Of a stretch of DNA of 64,000 nucleotides, positions 1 through 8,917 are shown piece after piece; position 1 is the first letter of the stretch; the number at the start of each line of letters is the position of its first letter. Location: positions 1 to 64,000 of the forward strand of contig CBFDDF010000005.1 in the NCBI GenBank assembly GCA_965603495.1, written 5' to 3'. Origin of the DNA: Thiomicrorhabdus sp965603495. GTDB taxonomy: Bacteria > Pseudomonadota > Gammaproteobacteria > Thiomicrospirales > Thiomicrospiraceae. A program made the translations under genes and the position numbers. The notes beneath the pieces were generated by a model. That model saw only the letters and a program-made list of their open reading frames with translations, searched no databases and was not told where the DNA came from.

Positions 1-51
1 CGTAGCTGCGAATCCAAATGTTAATAGTGCTGCAAAAATAATCTTTTTCAT
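1..51 (-). CDS. Small secreted peptide, copy 2 (partial, runs off left edge)
   Basis: Reading leftwards from an ATG at 49-51, the first 17 codons give MKKIIFAALLTFGFAAT, the start of a signal peptide. The 51 bases are identical to positions 190-240, the start of the neighbouring complete copy. A ribosome site (AAGGAAA on the minus strand) lies just upstream. The mature part lies outside the window, so it may have diverged. This is the downstream member of a tandem pair transcribed leftwards. Confidence 0.55.
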   Translation of the reverse strand, partial: MKKIIFAALLTFGFAAT

Positions 52-105
52 GTTCATTTCCTTACGTGTATTATTTACATCAATCCAGTTATTTTGTACC
101 GGAGA

Positions 106-240
106 TTAAAATTCCATCGTCAAGTGGGCAGACTGATCAGGGATGTTGATACCAGCATCATCGTTTGCCGAAAAGTGGTGAGCCGAAGCCGTAGCTGCGA
201 ATCCAAATGTTAATAGTGCTGCAAAAATAATCTTTTTCAT
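106..240 (-). CDS. Small secreted His-His peptide, copy 1 (44 aa)
   Basis: A 44-codon gene with start ATG at 238-240, stop TAA at 106-108 and a good ribosome site (AAGGAAAG) upstream. Residues 1-20 form a clear signal peptide (MKKIIFAALLTFGFAATASA) with an ASA cleavage site, leaving a mature peptide of about 24 residues beginning His-His-Phe-Ser and containing several acidic residues. It is too small for most gene callers. The presence of a second copy with an identical signal-peptide coding sequence 189 bases away supports it being a real gene. I do not recognise a named family; the N-terminal His-His suggests metal binding, which is only a guess. Confidence 0.6.
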   Translation of the reverse strand: MKKIIFAALLTFGFAATASAHHFSANDDAGINIPDQSAHLTMEF

Positions 241-605
241 GTTCTTTCCTTGTTAATTGCTTTTTTGATAAATCATTAAGTTATTAATAGTTAAAAGAAA
301 TGTGATTCTACTCAGGGTCATTATTTTAATGCTCGAGTTATGCATCACGCTTAATCAGATAGAACCTTTAAAACCAATTTAAGGATTAGGTAAATGTCAT
401 AAGGTTACATATCTTGTTGGAGATCACTATAAATGTAATTGTTTTACATGTCAACATTATTTACAAAGAAATATTTTATTTCGAGGTGTTTTTTAGGCGT
501 TATAGTTGTGGGGCTTTTGTGTAGGGAGGGGTTAGATGCTTTGAAATAGTGGTGTATTCATTTTCATAGCATCTGATTGTGTTGCTATCATCCGAAAAAA
601 AAGTT
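241..605. other. AT-rich intergenic region
   Basis: No open frame of note on either strand. It must carry the leftward promoter for the small secreted peptides and the rightward promoter for the omega-amidase gene, but I cannot assign either with confidence. The first ACCAGGCCTGGT palindrome lies at its right end. Confidence 0.5.
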
Positions 606-617
606 ACCAGGCCTGGT
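606..617. repeat. ACCAGGCCTGGT palindrome, site 1
   Basis: Exact 12-base copy, intergenic, 42 bases upstream of the omega-amidase start. Flanks (T on both sides) do not extend the palindrome. Confidence 0.95.
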
Positions 618-659
618 TAGTCGTAAAATAAAGATGTGAGCTTAAATAAGGAAGATCAT

Positions 660-1439
660 GTGAAAATTGCCAGTTTACAGTGGAGTGGTGTTTGGGAGGA
701 TAGCAGTTCCAATATTGTGTTCTTGAATACTCAGTTAAGTGAAATCATGGCTCAAAAGGGGCCAAAAGTTGAAGTGGTGGTGTTGCCTGAACTATTTCAC
801 AGTGGTTTCTCGATGCACCCTGAGCTGTTTACGCCTACCGCTGGTGACTTACTAACGGGCTTAGCTAAGTTGGCAGGTCAGTTTGGCATTTATATCATTG
901 CTGGTGTCGCTGAGGCGGAGGTGGATGGAGAAGATATTATCTTCAGAAATTCGGCTTGGGTGTTCAACCCTTCCGGACAGCGAAGCGCACGTTATATCAA
1001 GCAAATGCCGTTTTCTTATGCGGATGAGCAAGCTATTTATGAACCAGGAGACCAATCATCCGTCTTTGACGTTAATGGGGTAACTTGTAGCCTATTTATC
1101 TGTTATGACTTACGTTTTCCAGAGCTATTCCGCAAAGTCGCTAGAGAAGTGGAAGTCATTTTTGTGATTGCTAACTGGCCTGAATCACGTCAGTCTCACT
1201 GGGAAACCTTACTTAAAGCCCGTGCTATTGAAAATCAATGTTTTATAGTCGGTGTGAATCGTGTGGGGAGAGATGGCAATGATTTAAATTATATTGGTGG
1301 TTCTATGGTGATTAACCCACTAGGTGAAGTGCTTTCTTATGGTAAAGCGGCAGATGAGGTTGTTATTACCGAAATTGAGACTTTGCAAGTCCAACAGGTT
1401 CGTAAACGGTTTCCATTTTTACAGGATATGCAGGATTAA
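660..1439 (+). CDS. Omega-amidase, YafV-type (carbon-nitrogen hydrolase)
   Basis: A 259-residue nitrilase-superfamily enzyme. The catalytic triad is visible: Glu44 in LPELFHSG, Lys114 in IKQMPF and Cys148 in FICYDLRFPE. The CYDLRFPE and ANWPxxRxxHW segments match the YafV/Nit2 branch, which hydrolyses alpha-ketoglutaramate and alpha-ketosuccinamate, the products of glutamine and asparagine transaminases, in the cytoplasm. The start is GTG at 660, chosen because AAGGAAG (648-654) sits just upstream and the alignment begins with MKIASLQW; an upstream GTG at 636 has no ribosome site. It appears monocistronic and ends at a hairpin that contains palindrome site 2. The exact substrate is inferred from the family. 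Confidence 0.85.
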   Translation: MKIASLQWSGVWEDSSSNIVFLNTQLSEIMAQKGPKVEVVVLPELFHSGFSMHPELFTPTAGDLLTGLAKLAGQFGIYIIAGVAEAEVDGEDIIFRNSAWVFNPSGQRSARYIKQMPFSYADEQAIYEPGDQSSVFDVNGVTCSLFICYDLRFPELFRKVAREVEVIFVIANWPESRQSHWETLLKARAIENQCFIVGVNRVGRDGNDLNYIGGSMVINPLGEVLSYGKAADEVVITEIETLQVQQVRKRFPFLQDMQD

Positions 1440-1445
1440 GAAGTC

Positions 1446-1457
1446 ACCAGGCCTGGT
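1446..1457. repeat. ACCAGGCCTGGT palindrome, site 2
   Basis: Exact copy six bases after the omega-amidase stop. With its flanks it makes a longer RNA hairpin (AAGTC before, GGCTT after, one U-G pair), so it could terminate the gene. The next gene is convergent. Confidence 0.95.
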
Positions 1458-1542
1458 GGCTTTCAATGGCACGGTTTTTTAGGCAAATAAAAGCCCATAG
1501 CGAACCATAGGCAGGACTTAAACGACATTATCAGTCTGTAAG

Positions 1543-2046
1543 TCATTCAGGAATAAGGTTTGGGTTGTTTAACGCCTTAAGCGCATTGTTAATGGATTGT
1601 TTTAGATAAAAGTAATAGTAGTCATAAGCCCCGGAAAGTAGCTGTTCTGTAATCACTTCGCCTTCACCATCGACAAAAATAACCACCGGTAGACTACTTA
1701 AGTTATAGAGTGCTTTATACTCTTTGTTCGCCATGGGTTCACCATAAAAATCGACGGTTTCTGAATCAATATTGACCTCAACCTCGGTAAATAAAACATG
1801 CCCGTCTAGCTCGCCTGACAGCAGTGCAGGATAGAGTGCCAAATCTTTGATTTTTTCTGTCGACTTTAAACCTTTAGCACTAAATAATATAGCAATGGGG
1901 ATGTTCTGTTTGAGCGCTTGCTGACCAAAGGTTTGCAGATTTGTGGCAATCGGTAACGGATCTTGGTAAACGCCGGTTGATTCCGCATTACTGGCAAAGC
2001 TCATTAGGCAGGCGAGACTAAAAGTAAACAATGTTATGATTTTCAT
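1543..2046 (-). CDS. Secreted thioredoxin-fold protein without active-site cysteines
   Basis: A 167-residue protein with a signal peptide at residues 1-21 (MKIITLFTFSLACLMSFASNA). The remainder looks like a thioredoxin fold: IAILFSAKGL where the CxxC turn would lie, an EVNIDSE strand, then LSSLPVVIFVDGEGE with the cis-proline strand. No cysteine pair is present, so it is unlikely to be an oxidoreductase; a binding or chaperone role is more likely. The start at 2046 is chosen because AAGGAG lies just upstream and a signal peptide follows; a longer frame starting at 2193 would overlap the divergent transporter gene. Related proteins accompany sulfur or cytochrome maturation genes in some bacteria, but nothing nearby fixes a role here. 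Confidence 0.7.
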   Translation of the reverse strand: MKIITLFTFSLACLMSFASNAESTGVYQDPLPIATNLQTFGQQALKQNIPIAILFSAKGLKSTEKIKDLALYPALLSGELDGHVLFTEVEVNIDSETVDFYGEPMANKEYKALYNLSSLPVVIFVDGEGEVITEQLLSGAYDYYYFYLKQSINNALKALNNPNLIPE

Positions 2047-2162
2047 TTGCTTCTCCTTGAAGGGGTGTTGCCGCTGGCAATCGATGCAAGACACCTTATC
2101 ATAACAAACTAGCCTATAACGACGATTAACGAAATAGCATTTATAAAAAGAGAAGCGCAGCT

Positions 2163-3050
2163 GTGAATATGTTTGGATTAAGTCGGCAAACACAAGGGGA
2201 GTTATATGTCTTGTCCGCTTCCTTTATTGAAGCCTGGTTTCCGATAGCCATTTTTTATATAGCCCATAGTTTAGGCGGCATTCATGGTCTATTCTATAGT
2301 TTAGTGATTGCCGGTACCCTGCTAGCGCTTCACGCCGCATGGAGCGGTAAATATAAACAGTTTGCCGACACTTCCGCTTATCCCGCATTGCTCAAAACCA
2401 GTCTTTTGATGTCGACCCTGTTTATGTTGATATTTGTGGGAGCGCAATATACGACTGCCAGCCATGTGGCATTGATTATTTTTTTACAATTGTTATTTGC
2501 CTATCTCTATTTTCAGCGATCAGCGGAAGAACGGCTTAATCGCCAACATTTATTGGGTGCGATTCTAATGGGGTTGGGTGCCATTCTTATCCTATTTCCG
2601 ATGGGAGAAGTCTGGCAGATAAACCTGGGAGATGGCTTGGTCTTGTTGGCGGCGATGATAGCGCCGCTGGGCAATTTTTATCAAAAACAGGCCCGGCGGA
2701 AAGTGGCCAGTACTAACATTCTATTGTCACGTAGCTTGATCGGCATTCCCTTGGTGTATTGGATGGCCACTATTTTTGAAGCGGAGCCGAGCTGGCAAAT
2801 GATACAGTCACAATGGCCTTGGTTACTGTTTACGGGTGTGATGATTTTTGTCGTGGCAAAAATTTTATGGATGGAATCTTTACACCGGCTATCGATTGCC
2901 AAGGTGAATGCTTTGTATGCCGTCTCACCCTTGCTGACCTTGGGTTTGGCTTATTGGTTATTAAATGAAGTGCCGAGTTTTTGGCAGTTATTGGCGGTGT
3001 TGCCGATTGTGTTCGGCGGGTATTTAATTACCCGTCCGGTAACAGAGTGA
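2163..3050 (+). CDS. EamA/DMT-family transporter
   Basis: A 295-residue inner-membrane protein made of two EamA repeats, about residues 5-140 and 150-290, with around ten hydrophobic segments. It belongs to the drug/metabolite transporter superfamily, whose members move small metabolites, commonly amino acids or other organic solutes, usually outward. The start is GTG at 2163 after an AGAGAAG ribosome site; ATG at 2169 is an alternative. It is divergent from the thioredoxin-fold gene, with about 115 bases for both promoters. The substrate cannot be told from sequence. Confidence 0.85.
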   Translation: MNMFGLSRQTQGELYVLSASFIEAWFPIAIFYIAHSLGGIHGLFYSLVIAGTLLALHAAWSGKYKQFADTSAYPALLKTSLLMSTLFMLIFVGAQYTTASHVALIIFLQLLFAYLYFQRSAEERLNRQHLLGAILMGLGAILILFPMGEVWQINLGDGLVLLAAMIAPLGNFYQKQARRKVASTNILLSRSLIGIPLVYWMATIFEAEPSWQMIQSQWPWLLFTGVMIFVVAKILWMESLHRLSIAKVNALYAVSPLLTLGLAYWLLNEVPSFWQLLAVLPIVFGGYLITRPVTE

Positions 3051-3147
3051 CAGTCGTGCTGGGCAGGGACTAGAAGACTTGCTGTGGGTATTCAACTCCT
3101 CATTTTGAGGCATTGATTTAAATGATTCTCAGCCATTTTTAGAATTG

Positions 3148-3159
3148 ACCAGGCCTGGT
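3148..3159. repeat. ACCAGGCCTGGT palindrome, site 3
   Basis: Exact copy between two convergent genes, sharing one base with the stop codon of the DUF1415 gene. The palindrome extends to 16 bases (TGACC...GGTCA), with further A-T pairs after one mismatch. Confidence 0.95.
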
Positions 3160-3710
3160 CATTTAAATAGATGCGGAAACAAACTCACTTTCTGTTCTAA
3201 AGTCAGATTACTCACCGTTTCAATATTATGTTCTGGAATCAGCTCAGGATTAGGGTAGTGTTCAATCGCTTTTTCTAGGCTGGCTTCTCGTAACAGATGC
3301 AAAATCGGATAGGGTGCACGGTTGGTTAGGTTTTCTGCATCTTCTGGCTGTGTGCCGCCAAACTGATAGTTTGGATGAAAGGTGGCTACTTGGAATATAC
3401 CTTCCCATTGATTGTCTTCAATCAGTCCATCAACATAGTCTAAAAAGTCGTTATAGTCGTAAAAGTCTTGCAGCATATTGGGCACGATCAGCAGGGTAGT
3501 TTCTGTTTTTTCTGCTTTGGTTTCGGCCAGTAATTTTAATTCATTCTGCAGTTCTTCAAGTAAGCAGGCATCCGTATCGCATTGCGAAATGGCAAATCGA
3601 ATTTGCTTTTGTTCGTATGGACGTGATGCAAAAGGGCAGAGGTTTAAACCAATCACCACTTTGTCTAACCATTGATTCACTTCATTCAGAATTTGTGCAT
3701 TGCTCGACAT
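3159..3710 (-). CDS. DUF1415 family protein
   Basis: A 183-residue cytoplasmic protein. The VNQWLDKVVIGLNLCPFA opening and the VATFHPNYQFGG and APYPILHLLRE motifs are hallmarks of DUF1415, a widespread proteobacterial family of unknown function. The conserved LNLCPFA cysteine and the HPNY histidine could form a site, but no activity is established. The start is ATG at 3708-3710. It lies 45 bases downstream of the DUF5718 gene on the same strand, so the two may be co-transcribed with the cytochrome b561 gene. Confidence 0.85.
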   Translation of the reverse strand: MSSNAQILNEVNQWLDKVVIGLNLCPFASRPYEQKQIRFAISQCDTDACLLEELQNELKLLAETKAEKTETTLLIVPNMLQDFYDYNDFLDYVDGLIEDNQWEGIFQVATFHPNYQFGGTQPEDAENLTNRAPYPILHLLREASLEKAIEHYPNPELIPEHNIETVSNLTLEQKVSLFPHLFK

Positions 3711-3755
3711 AACGATCTACTCGGTTAGTTTTTGGATGGGCGATTGGACTGTGAA

Positions 3756-4610
3756 TCAGGTTATTTTTTGATACAGAATCGAGCTATTTATTAAGCGTTT
3801 AGTTTCACCCGTTATATGCTGATAAACATCGTCAGCACTGTTTAATGAAGCATCGTAGGCATAGAAGAACAGTTCATCACCGACTTCTAAAAAGGTACTT
3901 TCACCAAATTCGGTATAGGCCGTTGCGCCCAGACTCACCATGATTTGTGCGGGATAATCGCAGTCTTGAATAATCTGCTTCAAATTTTCTAAAGGGCCAA
4001 AGTCGGCTTGAAAATTGAGTTGCTCAATCATCCAGCTTTTTAATTGGTTATGAAAATAAGAGTAGGTGAGTACCGAGCTGTCTTTGCCATAGGCGTAAAT
4101 TTGACCGTCGCGTTTTAGAAAGGAAGCGATATGAAAGGTATCTAATTCACAGCCCATTTCAAAGCCCGTCAACGGCAGGAATTTGTCAGAAATTCCCTTG
4201 GTTGCCGGCCCCCAGTTTTTCTTTTCACTGATTTTTTTAGCACCGGGTTTACGTATGGAGCAATCATTAAAGACCGCAAAGGCTTTAGGCTGTAAATCGG
4301 TCACCAGCCCGTCTTGGTAAGCCACATCAAACAGAATGCAGATTTCAGGTTCCGCTTGCAGGTGGGCATTTTCATCTAAGATTTTGGGATAGTGAATTTC
4401 AGTTGAAGAGAGAGGGAAGCCGCCTATAAGCCCTGGTTGATTTGGAATGTAATAAGGAAATAGACCTTTAGGTGCCTTAGCCTCTGTCGTTTTTACATTG
4501 ACAAAATCAGGGGTTTCTCCTGCTTGCTCCAGGTGGCCGGCAAAGTTGCCCGCGACCCCTAAACAAAGTACATTTTTTAAATCAGCAATGGATCCTGGGC
4601 TTAACGTCAT
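3756..4610 (-). CDS. DUF5718 family protein (FAH-like fold suspected)
   Basis: A 284-residue protein with an LGVAGNFAGHLEQAGE motif near the N terminus, and AEPEICILFD and LGCELD-like acidic stretches that recall the metal site of fumarylacetoacetate hydrolase-type enzymes. I assign it to DUF5718 by recollection of this motif; no activity is known. The start ATG (4608-4610) overlaps the stop codon of the cytochrome b561 gene by one base (TAATG), which implies translational coupling and a shared operon. Confidence 0.6.
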   Translation of the reverse strand: MTLSPGSIADLKNVLCLGVAGNFAGHLEQAGETPDFVNVKTTEAKAPKGLFPYYIPNQPGLIGGFPLSSTEIHYPKILDENAHLQAEPEICILFDVAYQDGLVTDLQPKAFAVFNDCSIRKPGAKKISEKKNWGPATKGISDKFLPLTGFEMGCELDTFHIASFLKRDGQIYAYGKDSSVLTYSYFHNQLKSWMIEQLNFQADFGPLENLKQIIQDCDYPAQIMVSLGATAYTEFGESTFLEVGDELFFYAYDASLNSADDVYQHITGETKRLINSSILYQKIT

Positions 4611-5191
4611 TATTTCTCTTCTGTATTGTTTTCTGTCACAGCTGTGGCTTTGTTTTTACCAACCATACGTAGCAACGTCACATCTTTATAAACAAGGTGA
4701 TGTTTTAATGCGCCAGCAATATGCAGTAGGACAATGACAATTAACAGATAGCCAAACGTACCGTGTATGAATTCTGAAATCTCATGAATCATCTCATGTT
4801 CACCAATGATGTTTGGTAAGACAAACATATTAAAGAAAGCCACTTCGTGTCCACCTGAGTTAGACATAATCCAGCCTGAAATAGGCATGCCTAACATGGC
4901 TAAATACAGAATACCTTTTACCGCATGGCCAAGAATATGCTCGAATTTGTTCTTGGAAAATTGCTCTGGATTCGGGCTGATTTTAAGCCAGACCAAGCGC
5001 AGCAACATCAGTCCAAAGATAGCAATACCCATAGACTTGTGCAAAGCATACAACTCCCACTTTTGGCTGCCATCTTCCATGTCATGCATGACTAAACCGA
5101 TGGCAATCAAACCGATAAAAATAAAGGCGGATAACCAATGGTTAGCGCGTGAAACAATGCCGTAATTCAGTTCAGAGTTTTTAAGTGACAT
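4610..5191 (-). CDS. Cytochrome b561 (YodB/CybB type)
   Basis: A 193-residue inner-membrane dihaem cytochrome with four transmembrane helices (about 16-35, 52-70, 90-110, 143-162). Candidate haem ligands are His18 (helix 1), His51 (helix 2), and His143 and His157 (helix 4), the usual b561 arrangement. Such proteins move electrons between quinol and periplasmic or membrane partners. The gene is the first of a likely operon with the DUF5718 gene, overlapping it by one base. The electron partner is unknown. Confidence 0.85.
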   Translation of the reverse strand: MSLKNSELNYGIVSRANHWLSAFIFIGLIAIGLVMHDMEDGSQKWELYALHKSMGIAIFGLMLLRLVWLKISPNPEQFSKNKFEHILGHAVKGILYLAMLGMPISGWIMSNSGGHEVAFFNMFVLPNIIGEHEMIHEISEFIHGTFGYLLIVIVLLHIAGALKHHLVYKDVTLLRMVGKNKATAVTENNTEEK

Positions 5192-5251
5192 GGTGGAGTC
5201 CTATGGTGTTAATTTCATTAAGTCATGTGGAGAGTATGTTATTGAATCAGG

Positions 5252-6118
5252 TTAATACAACAAACTCTGAAATTTTCTACGATATATTGTAACTAATTCT
5301 GGCTGTGAACCTGAGAGCATATCAAAGACTTTAATAATCGCTTTTTGCGGTGTACCTGCTTGATAACTTCTGTCGGTATTAAAGAGTTTAAACAGCGTTT
5401 GCAAGGCATTCTCGTATTTACCATTGAGCACTAGATAACCTGCAAGATGGAATAACGCGTCACAGTTGGCTGGGTTTTCTGCCAAATTAGCCTGGATAAC
5501 AGGGACTTCGGGCGCGGCTAATATGATTTCAGTGAAATATAAAATGCCATTTATATACTGTCCCTGTTTGTCTTTTTGCGCATCCTCAGGCAGCTTTGAA
5601 AAGAGTTCTTTAGCTTGTTCCAGTTGGTCAGTATGTAGATAGAGTTGCACTAAATCCAAGTGGATTTTAAAGTTATTAGGATTGGTTTTAGCCGCTTCGC
5701 CCAATAGTCTTACTGCTTCATCATATTGTCCTTCTGCAAAGGCTTGTGCAGCTTGCTTGCGTAACACTTCCGAAGGTTCTTCCGTGATATTGGCATTTAA
5801 CAATGAGCGGTAGGCGGCTTCTGTTAATAAGCCAGGGCCTTCGGTTGCGATTTCACCATTTTTGACGACCTTGTAGAAGGGCATAGAGGTGACGCCAAAC
5901 TTTTCGATAATGACTTTTTCTTTATCAAAGTTGATTTTGGCTAGAATGAATTTACCCGCCATCTCGGTAGCGAGTTTTTCTAAGATGGTATTCGCCAGCT
6001 TACTTTGCTCATTAGAGTGCGACCAAAAGTTAATCAAAACCGGTAGACGGCTCGAATTTTGAATGACCATTTCTTGAACATTATTAACGGTGACATCAAC
6101 GATCATGGGTTGTGACAT
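5252..6118 (-). CDS. cnoX: Thioredoxin-like co-chaperone CnoX (YbbN)
   Basis: A 288-residue protein with an N-terminal thioredoxin fold (about 1-105) followed by TPR-like helices (about 115-285), the two-part plan of CnoX/YbbN, which protects proteins from oxidation and hands them to GroEL and DnaK. The position of the usual WCxxC motif is occupied by SHSNEQS (about 33-39), so both redox cysteines are missing; E. coli CnoX also lacks a full CxxC. The cis-proline strand (TSMPFYKV) is kept. The gene lies 44 bases downstream of mutS on the same strand. Confidence 0.85.
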   Translation of the reverse strand: MSQPMIVDVTVNNVQEMVIQNSSRLPVLINFWSHSNEQSKLANTILEKLATEMAGKFILAKINFDKEKVIIEKFGVTSMPFYKVVKNGEIATEGPGLLTEAAYRSLLNANITEEPSEVLRKQAAQAFAEGQYDEAVRLLGEAAKTNPNNFKIHLDLVQLYLHTDQLEQAKELFSKLPEDAQKDKQGQYINGILYFTEIILAAPEVPVIQANLAENPANCDALFHLAGYLVLNGKYENALQTLFKLFNTDRSYQAGTPQKAIIKVFDMLSGSQPELVTIYRRKFQSLLY

Positions 6119-6162
6119 AGGTTGAATCTCTTTTTAAGTTAAGCGGTTTACCGCTATGGAAT

Positions 6163-8787
6163 CTATTTTTGCAGTGCTTTAAGTTGATAGATCGCATCTA
6201 ACGCCATACGCGGTGTTAGTTCATTTGGATCTATCTCATTCAGCAAGCTTTGTATTTTTTCTGTTTTAGGGTCTACGCTGGCAAACATATCAAACTGTTG
6301 GATCGGCTCTGCAGTTCGGGCCACATCATGAGAGGGGTTGGTCGATAGATTTGGATTTTGTACGCTCTGATTCTCAAGGGTATATAAGACTTCCTTGGCC
6401 TTTTGAATCACCGCTTGTGGCACGCCTGCTAGTGCCGCCACCTGTAAACCATAACTCTGTGAAGCAGGACCTTCCTGGACTTGATGTAAAAACACAATGC
6501 TGTCTTGATGTTCAATAGCATCTAAGTGCACATTCACCGTATTAGCGAATTGATCGGCTAAGGTCGTCAATTCAAAGTAATGAGTAGCAAACAGACATAG
6601 CCCTTTGGTTTTTAGTGCCATGTGTTCGGCAATCGCCCAAGCCAGCGCCAGACCATCAAAGGTCGATGTGCCACGGCCGACTTCATCCATTAAAATCAGG
6701 GATTGTTCTGTCGCATGATGCAATATATTCGCGGTTTCAGTCATTTCCACCATAAAGGTAGAACGCCCGGAAGTTAAGTCATCTGAAGCGCCAATCCGGG
6801 TAAAGATGCGATCAATTGGGCCGATCTCAGCAGATTCAGCAGGGACAAAGCTGCCCATAAAGGCCATAAGCGTGATTAATGCAGTTTGACGCATATAGGT
6901 CGATTTACCGCCCATATTCGGCCCGGTAATAATCTGTAACTGACGGTCGGCTTGAAAAATAGTGTCATTGGGAATAAACGGTTCTGAAGAGACCGCTTCA
7001 ACCGTCAAATGGCGACCTTGGATAATGACCAGGCCTGGTTGGTTAGTTAAAACAGGACGAGTCAGGTTTAGAGCGGTGGCTTGTTGGGCTAAATTCACCA
7101 ATACGTCCAATTCTGATAAAGCTGAGGCGCAGCTTTGTAAAGCTTGTAATGGCTTATTGAGGGTTTCCAATAATTGCTGATACAACCACTTTTCACGTGA
7201 CAGAGATTTTTCGCCGGCACTCAAAACCTTATCTTCAAAAGTTTTCAGTTCAGGAATGATATAACGCTCCTGGCCTTTTAGGGTTTGGCGACGGATGTAT
7301 TCCGCTGGCACTTGGTTAATGTGTAATTTACTGATCTCTATATAGTAACCATGCACACGGTTGTAACCGACTTTAAGGGTATTGATGCCGGTTCGTTCAC
7401 GTTCACGCTGTTCTAAATCTAATAGATAACCGCCGGCCTCATTTTTGAGATTACGCAGTTCATCTAAATCGGCATCATACCCTTCGGCAATGACGCCGCC
7501 ATCGCGCATCAACATCGGCGGGTTATCGATAATCGCTCGATTCAGCAGTTCCGCCAGTTCAGGGAAGGTACTCATCTTTGTTGCAAGTTCTGACAACTTC
7601 GCTACAGGGTGCAAAGCTAATAAAGTTTGCAGTTGTGGCAATGTGTTTAAAGAGCGACCTAGATGGAGTAAATCACGAGGACGGGCAGACATTAACGCGA
7701 TGCGACTTAAGATACGTTCCAAATCGCCTATTTGTTTGAGTTCCTGGCGAAACGAGTCATCTGATTGTTGTTGGATAATCATTTCGATGGCGTCTAAACG
7801 ACCGTTGATAATGTCTTGGTTACGTAATGGCTGATTTAACCAGCGCTTAAGTAGACGTCCGCCCATGGCGGTCGCGGTATGATCCAGAATGGCGGCCAGC
7901 GTATTGCTGGTGCCACCACTTAAGTTAGTATCAATTTCCAAGTTACGTCGACTGATGGCATCAAGCACTAAACTGTCATCGGTTGAGTAGGTGTGTAAGC
8001 TGTGGATATGTTGCAAAGTGCTTTGTAACATGGCCTGTGCGTAGTGCAAAATGCTGCCGGCGGCACTGATGGCGGCAGGTTTACTGTTACAGCCAAATGC
8101 CACTAAATCCTTGGTCGCAAAATGATCGGTTAGACGTTTTTTACAGCTGATTGTTTCAAAATGCCAGCTGGGGTATCTGACCAGGCCTGGTCGTTTTAAA
8201 ATAGACTCAGGTAAGGATTGTCTTAATAGATCATCATCCGGTAAAAGTAGCTCAGAAGGTTTGACTCGTTCAATTTCTGCCGTTAAATGCGTCAAGGAGT
8301 CGAGTTCAGCAGTTTCAAATCGGCCGCTGGCGACATCTAAGTAAGCCAATCCGTAATGCTCACCTTGTTGCGAGATCGCGGCTAATAGGTTCTCAGACTT
8401 GTCTTCTAATAAAGCCTCTTCTACCAAAGTCCCTGGGGTAATGACGCGGACGACTTTACGTTCTACCGGGCCTTTGCTCGTTGCCGGGTCACCGACTTGC
8501 TCGCAAATCGCAACCGATACCCCCAATTTCACTAATTTGGCTAAATAGCCATCCGCTGAATGATGTGGAATACCAGCCATTGGAATCGCATTGCCCCCCG
8601 TTTTTCCACGTGCGGTCAGGGTGATTTCTAGAAGCTCAGAAGCCAAACGGGCATCGTCATGAAACAATTCATAAAAATCACCCATGCGGTAAAACAGCAG
8701 ATGGTTTGGATGCTCTGCTTTAATGGCCAGATATTGTTGCATCATTGGGGTATGGGGAGAGTTGTTTTTAGGGGTTTTAGTTGCCAT
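6163..8787 (-). CDS. mutS: DNA mismatch repair protein MutS
   Basis: An 874-residue protein, full length for MutS. The mismatch-reading Phe-x-Glu motif is seen as GDFYELF (F38, E40). The C-terminal ATPase has Walker A GPNMGGKSTYMRQ near residue 625, Walker B LILMDEVGRGTSTFDG and the FATHYFEL switch. It finds base mismatches after replication and recruits MutL. It is divergent from pncC with a 130-base gap. Two ACCAGGCCTGGT sites fall inside the gene, both read as Pro-Gly-Leu-Val on the coding strand. Nothing suggests damage. Confidence 0.98.
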   Translation of the reverse strand: MATKTPKNNSPHTPMMQQYLAIKAEHPNHLLFYRMGDFYELFHDDARLASELLEITLTARGKTGGNAIPMAGIPHHSADGYLAKLVKLGVSVAICEQVGDPATSKGPVERKVVRVITPGTLVEEALLEDKSENLLAAISQQGEHYGLAYLDVASGRFETAELDSLTHLTAEIERVKPSELLLPDDDLLRQSLPESILKRPGLVRYPSWHFETISCKKRLTDHFATKDLVAFGCNSKPAAISAAGSILHYAQAMLQSTLQHIHSLHTYSTDDSLVLDAISRRNLEIDTNLSGGTSNTLAAILDHTATAMGGRLLKRWLNQPLRNQDIINGRLDAIEMIIQQQSDDSFRQELKQIGDLERILSRIALMSARPRDLLHLGRSLNTLPQLQTLLALHPVAKLSELATKMSTFPELAELLNRAIIDNPPMLMRDGGVIAEGYDADLDELRNLKNEAGGYLLDLEQRERERTGINTLKVGYNRVHGYYIEISKLHINQVPAEYIRRQTLKGQERYIIPELKTFEDKVLSAGEKSLSREKWLYQQLLETLNKPLQALQSCASALSELDVLVNLAQQATALNLTRPVLTNQPGLVIIQGRHLTVEAVSSEPFIPNDTIFQADRQLQIITGPNMGGKSTYMRQTALITLMAFMGSFVPAESAEIGPIDRIFTRIGASDDLTSGRSTFMVEMTETANILHHATEQSLILMDEVGRGTSTFDGLALAWAIAEHMALKTKGLCLFATHYFELTTLADQFANTVNVHLDAIEHQDSIVFLHQVQEGPASQSYGLQVAALAGVPQAVIQKAKEVLYTLENQSVQNPNLSTNPSHDVARTAEPIQQFDMFASVDPKTEKIQSLLNEIDPNELTPRMALDAIYQLKALQK
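7028..7039. repeat. ACCAGGCCTGGT palindrome, site 4
   Basis: Exact copy inside mutS, read on the minus strand as Pro-Gly-Leu-Val in QPGLVIIQG. No extended palindrome. Confidence 0.95.
8180..8191. repeat. ACCAGGCCTGGT palindrome, site 5
   Basis: Exact copy inside mutS, read on the minus strand as Pro-Gly-Leu-Val in KRPGLVRYP. Extends to 14 bases (G...C). Confidence 0.95.
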
Positions 8788-8917
8788 GGGGTTCTGAATG
8801 TTTTTGCTTTGGATTTGAAAAGTAGTATGCTAGGGCATCTTGGTCTTTATATCAAATAATGCACGATTAAAAACACGGCAGTTTGTGTTTTTTAGCGCGA
8901 TAAAAGGAGTGGTTTTT

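Larger units (their letters stand above)
1..240. repeat. Direct repeat, at least 51 identical bases, period 189
   Basis: Positions 1-51 are identical to 190-240; identity extends four bases further (GTTC). The repeat covers the signal-peptide coding region of the two small secreted peptides, so the pair looks like a recent tandem duplication or a gene-converted pair. The left end of the first repeat is outside the window. Confidence 0.8.
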
